A stretch of DNA of 37,479 nt, from positions 1-37,479 of IMG/VR virus record IMGVR_UViG_3300010370_000095. One strand, written 5' to 3'. Shown here in pieces: positions 1 through 8,028 of the stretch. Below the pieces are notes generated by a model. It was given only the letters and a program-made list of their open reading frames with translations, searched no databases and was not told the DNA's origin. The stretch is from a virus. Each line of letters begins with the position of its first letter. The stretch's first letter is position 1. A program made the position numbers and the translations under genes.

Positions 1-46
1 CCTCTGATGAGGGCACTCCCAACGCTTTGTCTATGCCTTCAAACAT
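1..46 (-). CDS. 16: Probable terminase small subunit gp16 (N-terminal fragment)
   Basis: Only the first 15 codons are inside the window (MFEGIDKALGVPSSE), so the assignment rests mainly on position. In T4 and its relatives gene 16 directly follows gene 15, and the small terminase subunit, which regulates DNA cutting and packaging by gp17, begins with a short acidic, hydrophobic stretch like this one. The start is well supported: an ATG lies five nt after a strong ribosome binding site (GGAGG at 52-56 on the minus strand), 12 nt downstream of the gp15 stop. Another small protein inserted after gp15 cannot be excluded. Confidence 0.5.
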   Translation of the reverse strand, partial: MFEGIDKALGVPSSE

Positions 47-58
47 ACCTACCTCCAA

Positions 59-925
59 TCAAATATCCCAGTCCACAGTCACTCCACCAGATCCCATACC
101 TGCATCATAGGTAGACCCACCTTGAGCAAGGTTTTCGTACACCTTGTAGTACGGCTGATAGGTGGTGATGCCCGCACTTGGACCAGAGATTCCCAAAGAC
201 ACCTTGCCGTAGGTTGCGTAGTCTGTGGTGTTTCCTGCGGTGAACGTGACTCCACCAACAGAAGTGTTGTCCCATATGTCCTTGTTCCACAGGTGGGAGT
301 CCATGACACGAATTTCTTTGTACGTCTTCTTCGGTCCAAACAGATACGTCTTCATACTGAAGTTCAGTGTGAATACAATGTTTCTTCGGGTTTGGAAGTC
401 TCCTTCGTAGTCTTCTTCAGAAGAGAAGCCCACCAACGACACAGGAATGTCCATCTTCTTGTGCAGATCATCAAAGTTCACAGTCATAACAAACTCGGGC
501 GCGAAATACGGCAGGATCTGCTCCACGATCTGCAAACCGTCTTCCATGTTGCGCACGTACACATACAGAGAAAAGTCAATGTTGTACGGCACTTCCGCGT
601 AACTGTACTCCGTATTGGTGGACCCCGTGGATCCTACTGGCGGACGGTACAGCACCTTGGACACACTGTTTCGCTTGCGCAGTGCGTCGTATGCGTAACC
701 AGTGATCTCGAAAGCCATGCGCGGCAACACAATTTGGTTGGGGTTTTGCAGGTTGGGATCGCCTGCCAACCGCACCTTGTACTTTTCTTTGGGAGCGTAC
801 GACAGCGGAACCAGTAGCCGCTTTGTGCCACTGCTTTCCACCTTGTCAATGTAGATTTCATTGAACAGTGATCCGAACGCCACAACCATTCTTCGGATGG
901 AGCCGTTGTAGAACTTTGTGAACAT
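59..925 (-). CDS. 15: Tail sheath stabiliser / tail completion protein gp15
   Basis: The 288-aa protein resembles T4 gp15 (272 aa), the hexameric protein that caps the finished tail tube and sheath and joins the tail to the neck. Features seen are the N-terminal FYNGSIRRMVVAFGSLFNEI block (residues 5-24), a following PLSYAPKEKY segment, and the mid-protein MEDGLQIVEQILPYFAPEF stretch that matches the QIVEQILPYF core of T4 gp15. The C-terminal region after about residue 215 is glycine and threonine rich and lacks the proline-rich tail of T4. Its ATG shares one base with the gp14 stop (UGAUG), so translation is probably coupled. Order 13-14-15 is the T4 order. Assignment is firm. Confidence 0.92.
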   Translation of the reverse strand: MFTKFYNGSIRRMVVAFGSLFNEIYIDKVESSGTKRLLVPLSYAPKEKYKVRLAGDPNLQNPNQIVLPRMAFEITGYAYDALRKRNSVSKVLYRPPVGSTGSTNTEYSYAEVPYNIDFSLYVYVRNMEDGLQIVEQILPYFAPEFVMTVNFDDLHKKMDIPVSLVGFSSEEDYEGDFQTRRNIVFTLNFSMKTYLFGPKKTYKEIRVMDSHLWNKDIWDNTSVGGVTFTAGNTTDYATYGKVSLGISGPSAGITTYQPYYKVYENLAQGGSTYDAGMGSGGVTVDWDI

Positions 926-1797
926 CAGTACAGCCCCTCACTGAAAGGATCCCGGTCAGTGAAATCAAAGATGTCGTCCTGTGTTTGCTCCAACTGGATC
1001 TGCTCGTTGTCTTGTTCGTCTTGGTGAGCAGCACGAGTTGTGCTTTCAGACACACTGGACACCGTGCGAACCGTGCTGCTGGTGAGTCCAGTTATAGTTT
1101 CTCCTGCCAAGAACTCACCCTCCTGCATATTCACCAACACGGTACTAGTAGCCGCAGTCCAACTCACAACCCGACCGTATGCACGCTTCGCAGTGGAAGT
1201 ACCCGCGTACACTTCTTCGCCTTCAATAAAGTTTCCACTGCCCGTAACAACCACTGTTGCCAAGTACGAAGAGTGGATGTTCATTGTCGCGTCTAGTTCG
1301 CTTTCGCCAGTGTCGATCACCTCGTTGGACGACTTGAACGCTTCGCAACTCAGTTTAAAGCAGTACCGATCCCCTGCCTGGTAGAAGGGGTTGTCGTGTT
1401 TAACGAATTTGATTTCAAACATTCCGTAGGGGTAGTCGAAGTACACGATATCGCCTTCTCGTGGGCGACCAATCTTGCGTATTTCAGGGTGGTGTCCCAT
1501 CACCTCTAGGAATCGTTTGCGAGACACCACGAAGGTGGCAGACTCTTTCACATCCAGTCCGAACCGACTCATCTCTTGGTCGCCTTCAAGCCCTTCAGAG
1601 TTCTCCATGTACATTTCAATACGGTTTGCGTCTTTGAACTGCGACACCTCTTCACCGAAAATAGTGTCCTCGGTTATCTTCTCTCGCGGAATGTACACCA
1701 TGTCGTGACCGTAGATTTTGATGGCTTCGGTGGTCAACGATTCGAGCAGTTCTTGCTCGTTCTTGATGGTACGGCGAAAGTACGGGTTTACTGCCAT
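925..1797 (-). CDS. 14: Neck protein gp14
   Basis: The 290-aa protein matches the gp14 family of T4-like phages, a neck component connecting the portal vertex of the packaged head to the tail. Diagnostic stretches are the N-terminal MAVNPYFRRTIKNEQELLES followed by YGHDMVYIPRE (about residues 29-39), and the KESATFVVSRKRF segment near residue 87. Residues about 173-250 form a glycine, valine and threonine rich beta module (GNFIEGEEVYAG, GEFLAGETITG). T4 gp14 (256 aa) does not have this in the same form, but marine relatives do, as far as I recall. The C-terminus is strongly acidic and glutamine rich. It starts 2 nt after the gp13 stop and ends on the gp15 start. Confidence 0.9.
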   Translation of the reverse strand: MAVNPYFRRTIKNEQELLESLTTEAIKIYGHDMVYIPREKITEDTIFGEEVSQFKDANRIEMYMENSEGLEGDQEMSRFGLDVKESATFVVSRKRFLEVMGHHPEIRKIGRPREGDIVYFDYPYGMFEIKFVKHDNPFYQAGDRYCFKLSCEAFKSSNEVIDTGESELDATMNIHSSYLATVVVTGSGNFIEGEEVYAGTSTAKRAYGRVVSWTAATSTVLVNMQEGEFLAGETITGLTSSTVRTVSSVSESTTRAAHQDEQDNEQIQLEQTQDDIFDFTDRDPFSEGLY

Positions 1798-1799
1798 GT

Positions 1800-2564
1800 T
1801 CAGCCTGTGCAGAAGTCAGGTGGTTCTTCGTACTTCGTCATGTAGTCTTCCATGATCTTTTCCAGTTCTTCTTGGGCTTCACTGTAGATGCGCTGCCCGT
1901 TGAATGTAAGGTTTCCTGGAAGATTGATGCCGTCGTACTTGGACAGGTTTGCGCCCCACTGCCGCTTTACCAGTGCAATGGTGTGCCGTTTAAGCATGGT
2001 GTCGTTCCACACTTCCGTGTACAGATCAGGATCAGTGGAGCGATACGCTTCGATCAACAGGAACTGCCCTGCCACAAAGTCTTTCCAGTTCATGTGGAGC
2101 GTGAGACGGTTTGCGTAACGGCTGAACGTGATCTGCTTTTCAGGATCCAGCAACTGCTGCAACATCTCAATGTACTGCATGGTGGTCACAAAGTAGTTCA
2201 GATTCATCTGACCTGTGCGCAGCCCGTAGAAATCGTTCAGTGCCATTTGGTAGCGCACATTGAAGATGTTGTTGATTTGCAGGTTGAACCCGATTTGGAA
2301 CACACGGGTAACGCTCAGTATTCGTGACCCGTCGCTGCCAAGGGAGTTTGTGTTCAAGTACCCGTTGTCTATGTCTTGTTGGGTGATTTGGTACTTGTAG
2401 TACGTCTTCTCGTGACCGTACATATGCCAGTCAAAGAAGTGCCGAAGGGCTTCATCAATACGATCCTCCACTTGAGAATCGTCCACATTGATCTCAATCA
2501 CGGGATGCCCAAGCGCACGGAGTGCGTACTCTTTTAGTTCTTGTCGTGTGGTTGGGTTAGCCAT
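1800..2564 (-). CDS. 13: Neck protein gp13
   Basis: The 254-aa protein is a gp13-type neck (head-completion) protein that works with gp14 to close filled heads and receive tails. The N-terminal MANPTTRQELKEYALRALG and VIEINVDDSQVEDRIDEAL (residues 1-19, 22-40) are characteristic of gp13 in marine T4-like phages, followed by an HFFDWHMYGHEKTYYKYQIT stretch. It is shorter than T4 gp13 (309 aa). The start ATG follows an AAGGAG ribosome binding site with about 9 nt spacing. A TAAATA motif 23-28 nt upstream could be a late promoter, which would make 13-14-15-16 a transcription unit. Confidence 0.92.
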   Translation of the reverse strand: MANPTTRQELKEYALRALGHPVIEINVDDSQVEDRIDEALRHFFDWHMYGHEKTYYKYQITQQDIDNGYLNTNSLGSDGSRILSVTRVFQIGFNLQINNIFNVRYQMALNDFYGLRTGQMNLNYFVTTMQYIEMLQQLLDPEKQITFSRYANRLTLHMNWKDFVAGQFLLIEAYRSTDPDLYTEVWNDTMLKRHTIALVKRQWGANLSKYDGINLPGNLTFNGQRIYSEAQEELEKIMEDYMTKYEEPPDFCTG

Positions 2565-2585
2565 CCAGGAAGTCTCCTTTGAGAT

Positions 2586-2593
2586 TATTTAGG
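2586..2593 (-). promoter_or_regulatory. Candidate T4-type late promoter ahead of gp13
   Basis: The minus strand reads CCTAAATA, matching the T4 late-promoter element TATAAATA at the last six of eight bases. It lies just upstream of the gp13 ribosome binding site, so a transcript starting a few bases after it would carry a short leader containing AAGGAG. It overlaps the stop codon of the 90-aa gene. Placement is good, but the match is short and unproven. Confidence 0.3.
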
Positions 2594-2861
2594 AGACTTG
2601 CCGCTCTGATTCCAAAAAAGCCACCAGTCGTGCCAGTTCTCCCTCACGATTGCAGATTCGGTTTCCGTCTTCCCACACCAACGGCAAGCGTAAACTGTTT
2701 ACTCCGTCAGAAATCCAGTGTTCTTGACCACAACGATACACTCGCGTCTTCCACCCATACGGCACACTGTACAACGGCTCTATTTTGAGAAAATCTTCCC
2801 ACGAGTACCGTCTACCGTTTAGTTCAATCCACTCGTCTCCATAGTGTACAAGTGAAACCAC
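2589..2861 (-). CDS. Hypothetical 90-aa protein
   Basis: I do not recognise this protein. It is small, rich in tryptophan and charged residues (5 Trp), with WIELNGRRYSWEDFLKIEPL near the N-terminus and a charged helical C-terminus. The start is GTG, preceded by GAGGGTAAT as ribosome binding site; an ATG two bases upstream is out of frame. It lies 7 nt after the LamG protein gene and 24 nt before gp13, on the same strand, filling what would otherwise be a 300-nt gap in a very compact operon. That position and the normal composition make it likely real. It has no visible signal peptide or membrane helix. Confidence 0.6.
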   Translation of the reverse strand: MVSLVHYGDEWIELNGRRYSWEDFLKIEPLYSVPYGWKTRVYRCGQEHWISDGVNSLRLPLVWEDGNRICNREGELARLVAFLESERQVS

Positions 2862-2868
2862 ATTACCC

Positions 2869-4713
2869 TCACGAAGGAGATTCTAGTTCGTCTATCATCA
2901 CAAAAAGTGTGCCTGACTTGGTGTTTTTCTTTTCAGGAATAGTGGTGTTCTTCGTGATCTTTGCCTTGGGTGAGAACAGCAAACCACTACCCGATTTCAG
3001 AACTGTCGGAGCAATCTTTACTGCTGCCTCTGTGGTGAAGCCTTGAATGCCATTCAGCGCAGTGTGGGTTGTTGCTCCCGAAACAGCCGACCGAACAGCG
3101 TAGCGCAAAACATTTCCAGTTGCTTTATACACAATCACGTCTTGGTACAGTCGTGCAACGTCTCCGGTTCGGAAATTGTACTGTGTACCGTAGTAGTCCT
3201 CGATTACGGTGTTTCCAGTGTGACCGGCTACCACGATGTTGTCGTATGCGTTTCTCAACCACTCCACATTGCTTTGAATAGGCAGGAACGAGTACGTGTT
3301 GCCACCCGTCCAACCACTGAACAGTAACGGGAAGTCTCCAGAGTTTCCACTGAAGCCCTGCATCACGGTGACACCAAACAAGAAGTACGTGGTGTAGTCT
3401 GCCGCGTTTTGGCGCACCGTTCGCGCAGCAGTGATGCCCATTGTTTGGGTCACACCGCTAACAATCATGCACGCACCGCTATCGTAACCAAACACGTATC
3501 CACCACTACCACCCGAAGTAGTGAATCCCCCACACACCCCGTCGAACAGTGTGAGTCCGGTGACATCAGAGTCCTCACGGATCACCATAGACGCTCCAAC
3601 TACCCCGTTGGGGGTGTCTGTGTACGAAACCGATGCAACCACACGGCACAGGTTGTCAACAGGGAACAGGGACTCTCCCAGTGGACCAGTCATTGTCAGG
3701 TGGTACACGGTGTAGTCCCCTGCGTAGTCTTGTTCCCACAGATGGGGAGCAGTGCTGCCCAGTCTGCTGTAGTCTGCAAGTGCAAGAGACACGCCACCCA
3801 TGCGGATGTGCACGTCGTCCAGCCACCCCTTGAACGGATAGTCTCCTGATGCACCACTGCCAACCATGAGAGGCGCAGTGCTGTTGCGAATCGCTCCGCA
3901 TAAACCCGCAGCAGAGTACAGTGAAGTGCCGTTCCAGTACGTCTTTATCGACGCAGAGCCGCCACTGGATGCCCATGCCACCGCAAAGTGATTCCACTGG
4001 TTTACCGTGACACCAGCAGGAGACACGTTCACGATTCCCTGATAGCCTGCACTGGCGTATGCCGTATCAGAGTAGTGGAACTGCACCTGATTGGACGTGG
4101 TGTCGTACTCCAATCGGAAAGAGTCATTGGTGCTGTTGTTTATGCCGTCTGCACTACGGGTCACGATGATGGGGTCGTAGTTTGAACTGGGCGTGGTTTC
4201 CAGGTACATCCACCCTTCCAACAGGAAGTACGGAGTGGCAGAAGCCGATGTACCGAACGCGGGCAAACGGATACCTGCTGCTTTCTGTGCAGCAAGATCC
4301 AGTAGAGTGCCCTTGAACTGTCCTGCGCGAACACCAATCTCCCCCGACACCCCCACCGTGCCGATGGTGGGCACAAAATCAGGCGCAGTCACGCCGCCCG
4401 AAGCGTAGTTGTTTACGATCACCGGAGTAATGGTGGACTGAAACACGCTTTCGTTCAGTGTAAAACTGCCGTACACCGTTCCCCTCAACAACTGCTCGGT
4501 GAACGGATTGATTTTTACTGGAAAAGTAAAAGTTCCTGAATTTTGATTAACTGTTGTAGTTTGAGCGAAAATTTCAGGCAAATCAACATCAACCAAAATA
4601 GGTGTGGTTGTGTTGCTGGCAAAGTCAGCAACAGAATAATTTTCGGAGTTGTACGGTAGTGGTGATCCGAATACCACTCCAGAAGAATCTAGGTTTATGA
4701 GATATTTACTCAT
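2869..4713 (-). CDS. LamG-domain virion/adhesion protein
   Basis: The 614-aa protein contains one LamG/concanavalin A-like fold at roughly residues 135-310: the strand YFLLEGWMYLETTP, later NQWNHFAVAWASSGGSASIK, an NGTSLY turn, and GWLDDVHIRMG closing the sheet. Such modules bind glycans in viral adhesins, so a receptor-binding or capsid/tail decoration role is inferred. The first about 70 codons (4500-4713) are AT rich, about 30-43 percent GC in sampled blocks, and abut the AT-rich 3' part of the 1060-aa gene; the rest is about 58 percent GC, so the N-terminus may have been acquired by recombination. The C-terminus is lysine rich (KAKITKNTTIPEKKNTKSG). The ATG has an AGGA ribosome binding site 7 nt upstream. 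It sits between the fibre genes and the neck genes. No enzymatic motif is visible. Confidence 0.65.
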   Translation of the reverse strand: MSKYLINLDSSGVVFGSPLPYNSENYSVADFASNTTTPILVDVDLPEIFAQTTTVNQNSGTFTFPVKINPFTEQLLRGTVYGSFTLNESVFQSTITPVIVNNYASGGVTAPDFVPTIGTVGVSGEIGVRAGQFKGTLLDLAAQKAAGIRLPAFGTSASATPYFLLEGWMYLETTPSSNYDPIIVTRSADGINNSTNDSFRLEYDTTSNQVQFHYSDTAYASAGYQGIVNVSPAGVTVNQWNHFAVAWASSGGSASIKTYWNGTSLYSAAGLCGAIRNSTAPLMVGSGASGDYPFKGWLDDVHIRMGGVSLALADYSRLGSTAPHLWEQDYAGDYTVYHLTMTGPLGESLFPVDNLCRVVASVSYTDTPNGVVGASMVIREDSDVTGLTLFDGVCGGFTTSGGSGGYVFGYDSGACMIVSGVTQTMGITAARTVRQNAADYTTYFLFGVTVMQGFSGNSGDFPLLFSGWTGGNTYSFLPIQSNVEWLRNAYDNIVVAGHTGNTVIEDYYGTQYNFRTGDVARLYQDVIVYKATGNVLRYAVRSAVSGATTHTALNGIQGFTTEAAVKIAPTVLKSGSGLLFSPKAKITKNTTIPEKKNTKSGTLFVMIDELESPS

Positions 4714-4735
4714 CTATGTTTCCTGTTGTTTACGG

Positions 4736-7700
4736 TCAAGACTTACTAATGTAAACCGCTCCCATAGAGTCGTAACGATTGCAATAAATCGTACCTGCCG
4801 CAGCATTGTGCGCCGATTGGAACACATACTGTACCATGCCGCAAGGCAAAGCAGTATACGTAGCACCAGATGCAACTGGAACAGGTAGTCTCCAAGCGCG
4901 AACCCCAGAACTAGGAATAGTGTTGTAGAACGTGTTGTTGACACCACCACTGCGAGTAGCAATTTTCCTATCACCAGTATTGCGAGGATCGTCTGCCCGA
5001 CGATAGTTCATCGTGCCTGTAATTGATCCAACACTTGTTGTTGCATCGAGTGCTAGGTTTACGTCTAGTTGTATCCGTCCACCATTAGTCGCAGCGAAAA
5101 ACAGCGCATTTTCTGAAGTGGAAGTCATGTATGGGGATCCACTGTCAAACATGAAAATGAACTGATTTCCACCTGCACCTTCGGGTACCAAGAACATAGT
5201 GGAGGTTTTTGTGGCGTAGAACGTGGCGGACAGTGCTCCTTCGCTTTTACCATTGCTAAAGAACGGCACAACCCCATATTTTGTTCCTGTGCGAGAAGCC
5301 CACTGTCCCGCCCCGGCGCCGGCAGACTGCTCTAGGACAGAAGTTAATGCAGGGTGCAGTAGAAGCCAGGCACCTCTACAGACAAAAGACGAGTTCACTT
5401 GCGCATACGCGATCTGTGGAACGAAGTTTCCGTTTCGATTCGAGTTTTGAACAGCACCAGCAATGGAGGGGTGTTTTGCAAAAATTCCACCAACACGGAA
5501 ACTACTGTTGTCCGCAACATGAACTGCGTTGCTTCTCCATCCATTAATACACAATACTCCAGTGGAGTAATTCCATCCAGATCCACCACCCACTGGCGTA
5601 ATTCCTCCCGCAGGCGGAGAGTCTGCGTAAGGTTGATCCAACACGTATCCGTCTCCAATATGGAGCACTGAAGTATTGTAAACCTTTACAGGTATTCTGC
5701 CTCCATTTGTTATCCACAACACCTTTTCTATACCTACGTTGGATCGGTCACCAATCAAGACACTATGAGTACTTACACCGTAAGTGTCATCAGCATATCC
5801 TCCCCATGTGGTGTCCGTTCCCGTGGACAAAAAGTTTTGCAGGAAACCTGCTCCTGAAGTTCCTGCAATGCTTTGCACTCCCAAAGTATAACCGTTAGCA
5901 CCGCGAACAAGAACTTCTTTTTGTCCTATAGTGAGAGACGAAGCAAGACTTGTTCCAGCAACATCACGATAGAACAACATTTCTAAAGTCGAACCGCTGG
6001 TACTGTCTGTGTTTCCGTGTGTTATACCTCTGTGAAGGTCTGCCAAATTCATATACGATAGTCCAGCCGCTTGCCCACTAGTAGGAGTAACTTTTACTCC
6101 GTAGAAATTAAAACTAGTATAAGACACTGGAGTAATACCGCCCACATAAGACGAACCGCTCGTCGCACCGCCAATACCTACAGCGGAACTAGTAGAAGAA
6201 CTCCACGAATTCACATAACCTATAGTCAGACCAGCAATCTTTAGTGTAACCAAAGGATACTGATGCCAATTCGCTGTGCTTGTGTTTTGGTTTGTGTACG
6301 CGTTGAACGCAACAGTTGCTCCAGATGTGGCTGTGGTTCCAGGAAAAACAGGAACGTGTGCGACCATACTAAACGTAGGGATGTCTATTGCTGTTTGACA
6401 TACCACAGAAGTAGCAGAGAATTCTGTATTGTATAAACTCAAATTCGACCGTTTGCAATCCAAGTAAACACTACCGTCCCTGTAGTCTGTTCCGTGTTCG
6501 GGACACAATGCACTGCCGTCTGTAAAATCAATAGTAGAACTCTTACCAATTATTCCACGCCCACATTGTGTGGTACATATGACTGGAGCGTTGTCTAAAC
6601 TGTTCATAACTGCGAACTTCTCGGTTTGAGAAATGGCACCAAAACTAGTTTGAGTGTCCAGTGTGTTTTCCGAGTACTTACTAATTTTCGATCCATAAGC
6701 AGAAATTGCAGTTCCAATGCCCAAGAAACCTAAGTGACGAATGCCAACAGTAGAATTTTCCAGTGCTAGTGCAGTTCCGTTTCGTGTGTGTGACCATCCA
6801 TTTTCTGTCACAGAAGTTATTGCCTGAGTCCAGTTTAGGGTGGCTCCTGTTGCTCCGTTGTGTAAAGTGTACGGAGATTGATTGCTTGCAAAGAAAATGT
6901 TTCGCAGTCCACGCAGAGTTCCATTTTTTAGATATAAAGTCCCGTCGTTGTTTGTGTAATTTGCTCGCAATACAACAGGATACGTGGACAGTATGTACGG
7001 GTCCGTAGTAATATGGCGATCACCCCCCACCCTTGATGGATACACGACTGTTCCGTTTTCACTTTTCCACTGATCCCAACCGTAGTATCCATTGGGTTCA
7101 GAGTACTGTGTTTCAGGGTAATTACTAGCAACCGTACACCATGCTTGTCCGTTTGCCAATCCACCTTCTGTCATCCACGCAGGGCAACGACCATCGTAGT
7201 TCACATTGTTGAATTGAACAGACAGACTAGTTCCTGAAGTTGTGGCTCCAAGTATTCTTCCAATTCCCAAAACCGCGTTTCCTTCTTCATAGGAAAACCC
7301 TGCATTAAAAAATCTGTCTCCATAAAAATACGTGGTATACGAACTCATGCCGTATGGGAAACCAACATCGTAACTCGTAGTAACAGGACCGTGAATTCCC
7401 CCTGCGGCAGTTCCACCGCTGGCTCCGTTTGTTTTATAGTTGCTGCGCGCACCAATTGCGGCGTTCACTATGGTGAAATACATTCCCTGATCCACTGCCG
7501 TGAACCCGTGGAATGTTGTGCCTGCTGTGGTGCCGTCAAACACTCGAACCGTGCCTGTGTGTCCGCCACCAGCAAAGTTTGCCAAGTTCCACGTGTAAGA
7601 GTCTACTTTGTACAGAGTGCGCTGTCGGAACGCATCAGGATCGCCCTCAATCACCAAATTTGCGCCCTGTGGGTGGTACAGGTCAATGTTGCTGCTCAGT

Positions 7701-7918
7701 GTGTACTCACCGCGCAGTAGCCGAACAGTGAGAACTGCCGTGCCTGCAATGGTGTACTCACGAGCCACGCTCATTGCCTTGCCCAGAGACTGGTACGGGG
7801 CAGCAGTGGTGCCTACACCCGTGGAGTCGTTTCCGCTGGGGGACACGTAGATCACCGTGTCGCTGTCTATGCGACGCAGATTGGCAATGTTTGGAACTTG
7901 AATGGGTGTGTTTGGCAT
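4736..7918 (-). CDS. Beta-helix tail fibre/tailspike-like protein
   Basis: The 1060-aa protein opens like right-handed parallel beta-helix (pectate-lyase-fold) tailspikes: TVIYVSPSGNDSTGVGTTAA and PYQSLGKAMSVAREY (residues about 21-55), then VRLLRGEYTLSSNIDLYHPQ and NLVIEGDP. The remainder is a long series of short Gly/Ser/Thr/Asn-rich strands, as in beta-helix or beta-prism fibres. A host-contact role is inferred; whether it degrades a polysaccharide cannot be read. Base composition changes sharply near 7380: the first about 180 codons are about 55 percent GC, the rest about 38-43 percent, suggesting an exchanged C-terminal part. The start has only a weak, distant AAGG (about 15 nt upstream) overlapping the end of the relic ORF at 7937-7999, so its translation may depend on that short ORF. 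Confidence 0.7.
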   Translation of the reverse strand: MPNTPIQVPNIANLRRIDSDTVIYVSPSGNDSTGVGTTAAPYQSLGKAMSVAREYTIAGTAVLTVRLLRGEYTLSSNIDLYHPQGANLVIEGDPDAFRQRTLYKVDSYTWNLANFAGGGHTGTVRVFDGTTAGTTFHGFTAVDQGMYFTIVNAAIGARSNYKTNGASGGTAAGGIHGPVTTSYDVGFPYGMSSYTTYFYGDRFFNAGFSYEEGNAVLGIGRILGATTSGTSLSVQFNNVNYDGRCPAWMTEGGLANGQAWCTVASNYPETQYSEPNGYYGWDQWKSENGTVVYPSRVGGDRHITTDPYILSTYPVVLRANYTNNDGTLYLKNGTLRGLRNIFFASNQSPYTLHNGATGATLNWTQAITSVTENGWSHTRNGTALALENSTVGIRHLGFLGIGTAISAYGSKISKYSENTLDTQTSFGAISQTEKFAVMNSLDNAPVICTTQCGRGIIGKSSTIDFTDGSALCPEHGTDYRDGSVYLDCKRSNLSLYNTEFSATSVVCQTAIDIPTFSMVAHVPVFPGTTATSGATVAFNAYTNQNTSTANWHQYPLVTLKIAGLTIGYVNSWSSSTSSAVGIGGATSGSSYVGGITPVSYTSFNFYGVKVTPTSGQAAGLSYMNLADLHRGITHGNTDSTSGSTLEMLFYRDVAGTSLASSLTIGQKEVLVRGANGYTLGVQSIAGTSGAGFLQNFLSTGTDTTWGGYADDTYGVSTHSVLIGDRSNVGIEKVLWITNGGRIPVKVYNTSVLHIGDGYVLDQPYADSPPAGGITPVGGGSGWNYSTGVLCINGWRSNAVHVADNSSFRVGGIFAKHPSIAGAVQNSNRNGNFVPQIAYAQVNSSFVCRGAWLLLHPALTSVLEQSAGAGAGQWASRTGTKYGVVPFFSNGKSEGALSATFYATKTSTMFLVPEGAGGNQFIFMFDSGSPYMTSTSENALFFAATNGGRIQLDVNLALDATTSVGSITGTMNYRRADDPRNTGDRKIATRSGGVNNTFYNTIPSSGVRAWRLPVPVASGATYTALPCGMVQYVFQSAHNAAAGTIYCNRYDSMGAVYISKS

Positions 7919-7925
7919 ACTGGTG

Positions 7926-7933
7926 TATTTAGC
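7926..7933 (-). promoter_or_regulatory. TAAATA late-promoter-like motif before beta-helix fibre
   Basis: The minus strand reads GCTAAATA, six of eight bases of the T4 late element, 8 nt before the fibre start codon. Transcription from it would give an almost leaderless mRNA without a ribosome binding site, which weakens the case. Confidence 0.15.
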
Positions 7934-7936
7934 CTT

Positions 7937-7999
7937 TTACGCAATACGCATGGCGGTTTTTATTTCTGCACTGCCTGTGAGTACTAGTGATGAAGGCAT
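7937..7999 (-). pseudogene. 20-codon fibre-gene relic (start of one fibre joined to a fibre-like end)
   Basis: This short ORF encodes MPSSLVLTGSAEIKTAMRIA. Its first nine codons and its upstream ribosome binding region are identical to the start of the 686-aa fibre gene. Its last codons and stop resemble the end of the 1061-aa fibre gene: the stretch around CGCCAT.CG.AT.GCGTAAA agrees at about 16 of 19 bases. I infer a collapsed third fibre gene that lost its body by internal deletion. It keeps an AGGA ribosome binding site, so it may still be translated as a leader peptide for the 1060-aa fibre, which starts 18 nt after its stop. Confidence 0.55.
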
Positions 8000-8009
8000 T
8001 GTGTGTGTT
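7973..8009 (-). repeat. 37-nt perfect direct repeat, copy 1 (relic)
   Basis: These 37 nt are identical to 10063-10099 and in the same orientation, exactly 2090 bp away. They cover the start codon, the first nine codons and part of the leader of the 686-aa fibre gene. Recombination between the copies would remove the whole 686-aa gene. Confidence 0.9.
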
Positions 8010-8028
8010 CCTATTTTACAATATCGGG

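Noticed and set aside
122-817. A 231-codon plus-strand open frame
   Set aside because: It is entirely antisense to gp15, whose identity is firm; its translation shows no recognisable pattern.
2861-2863. ATG just upstream of the 90-aa gene as its start
   Set aside because: It is in another frame; the GTG at 2861 is in frame and well spaced from GAGGG. The similar ATG at 13581 was rejected for the 62-aa gene on the same ground.
7919-8028. Rho-independent terminator in the gaps around the 686-aa fibre
   Set aside because: Neither this gap nor 10090-10201 shows a convincing GC-rich hairpin followed by a T-run on the minus strand.
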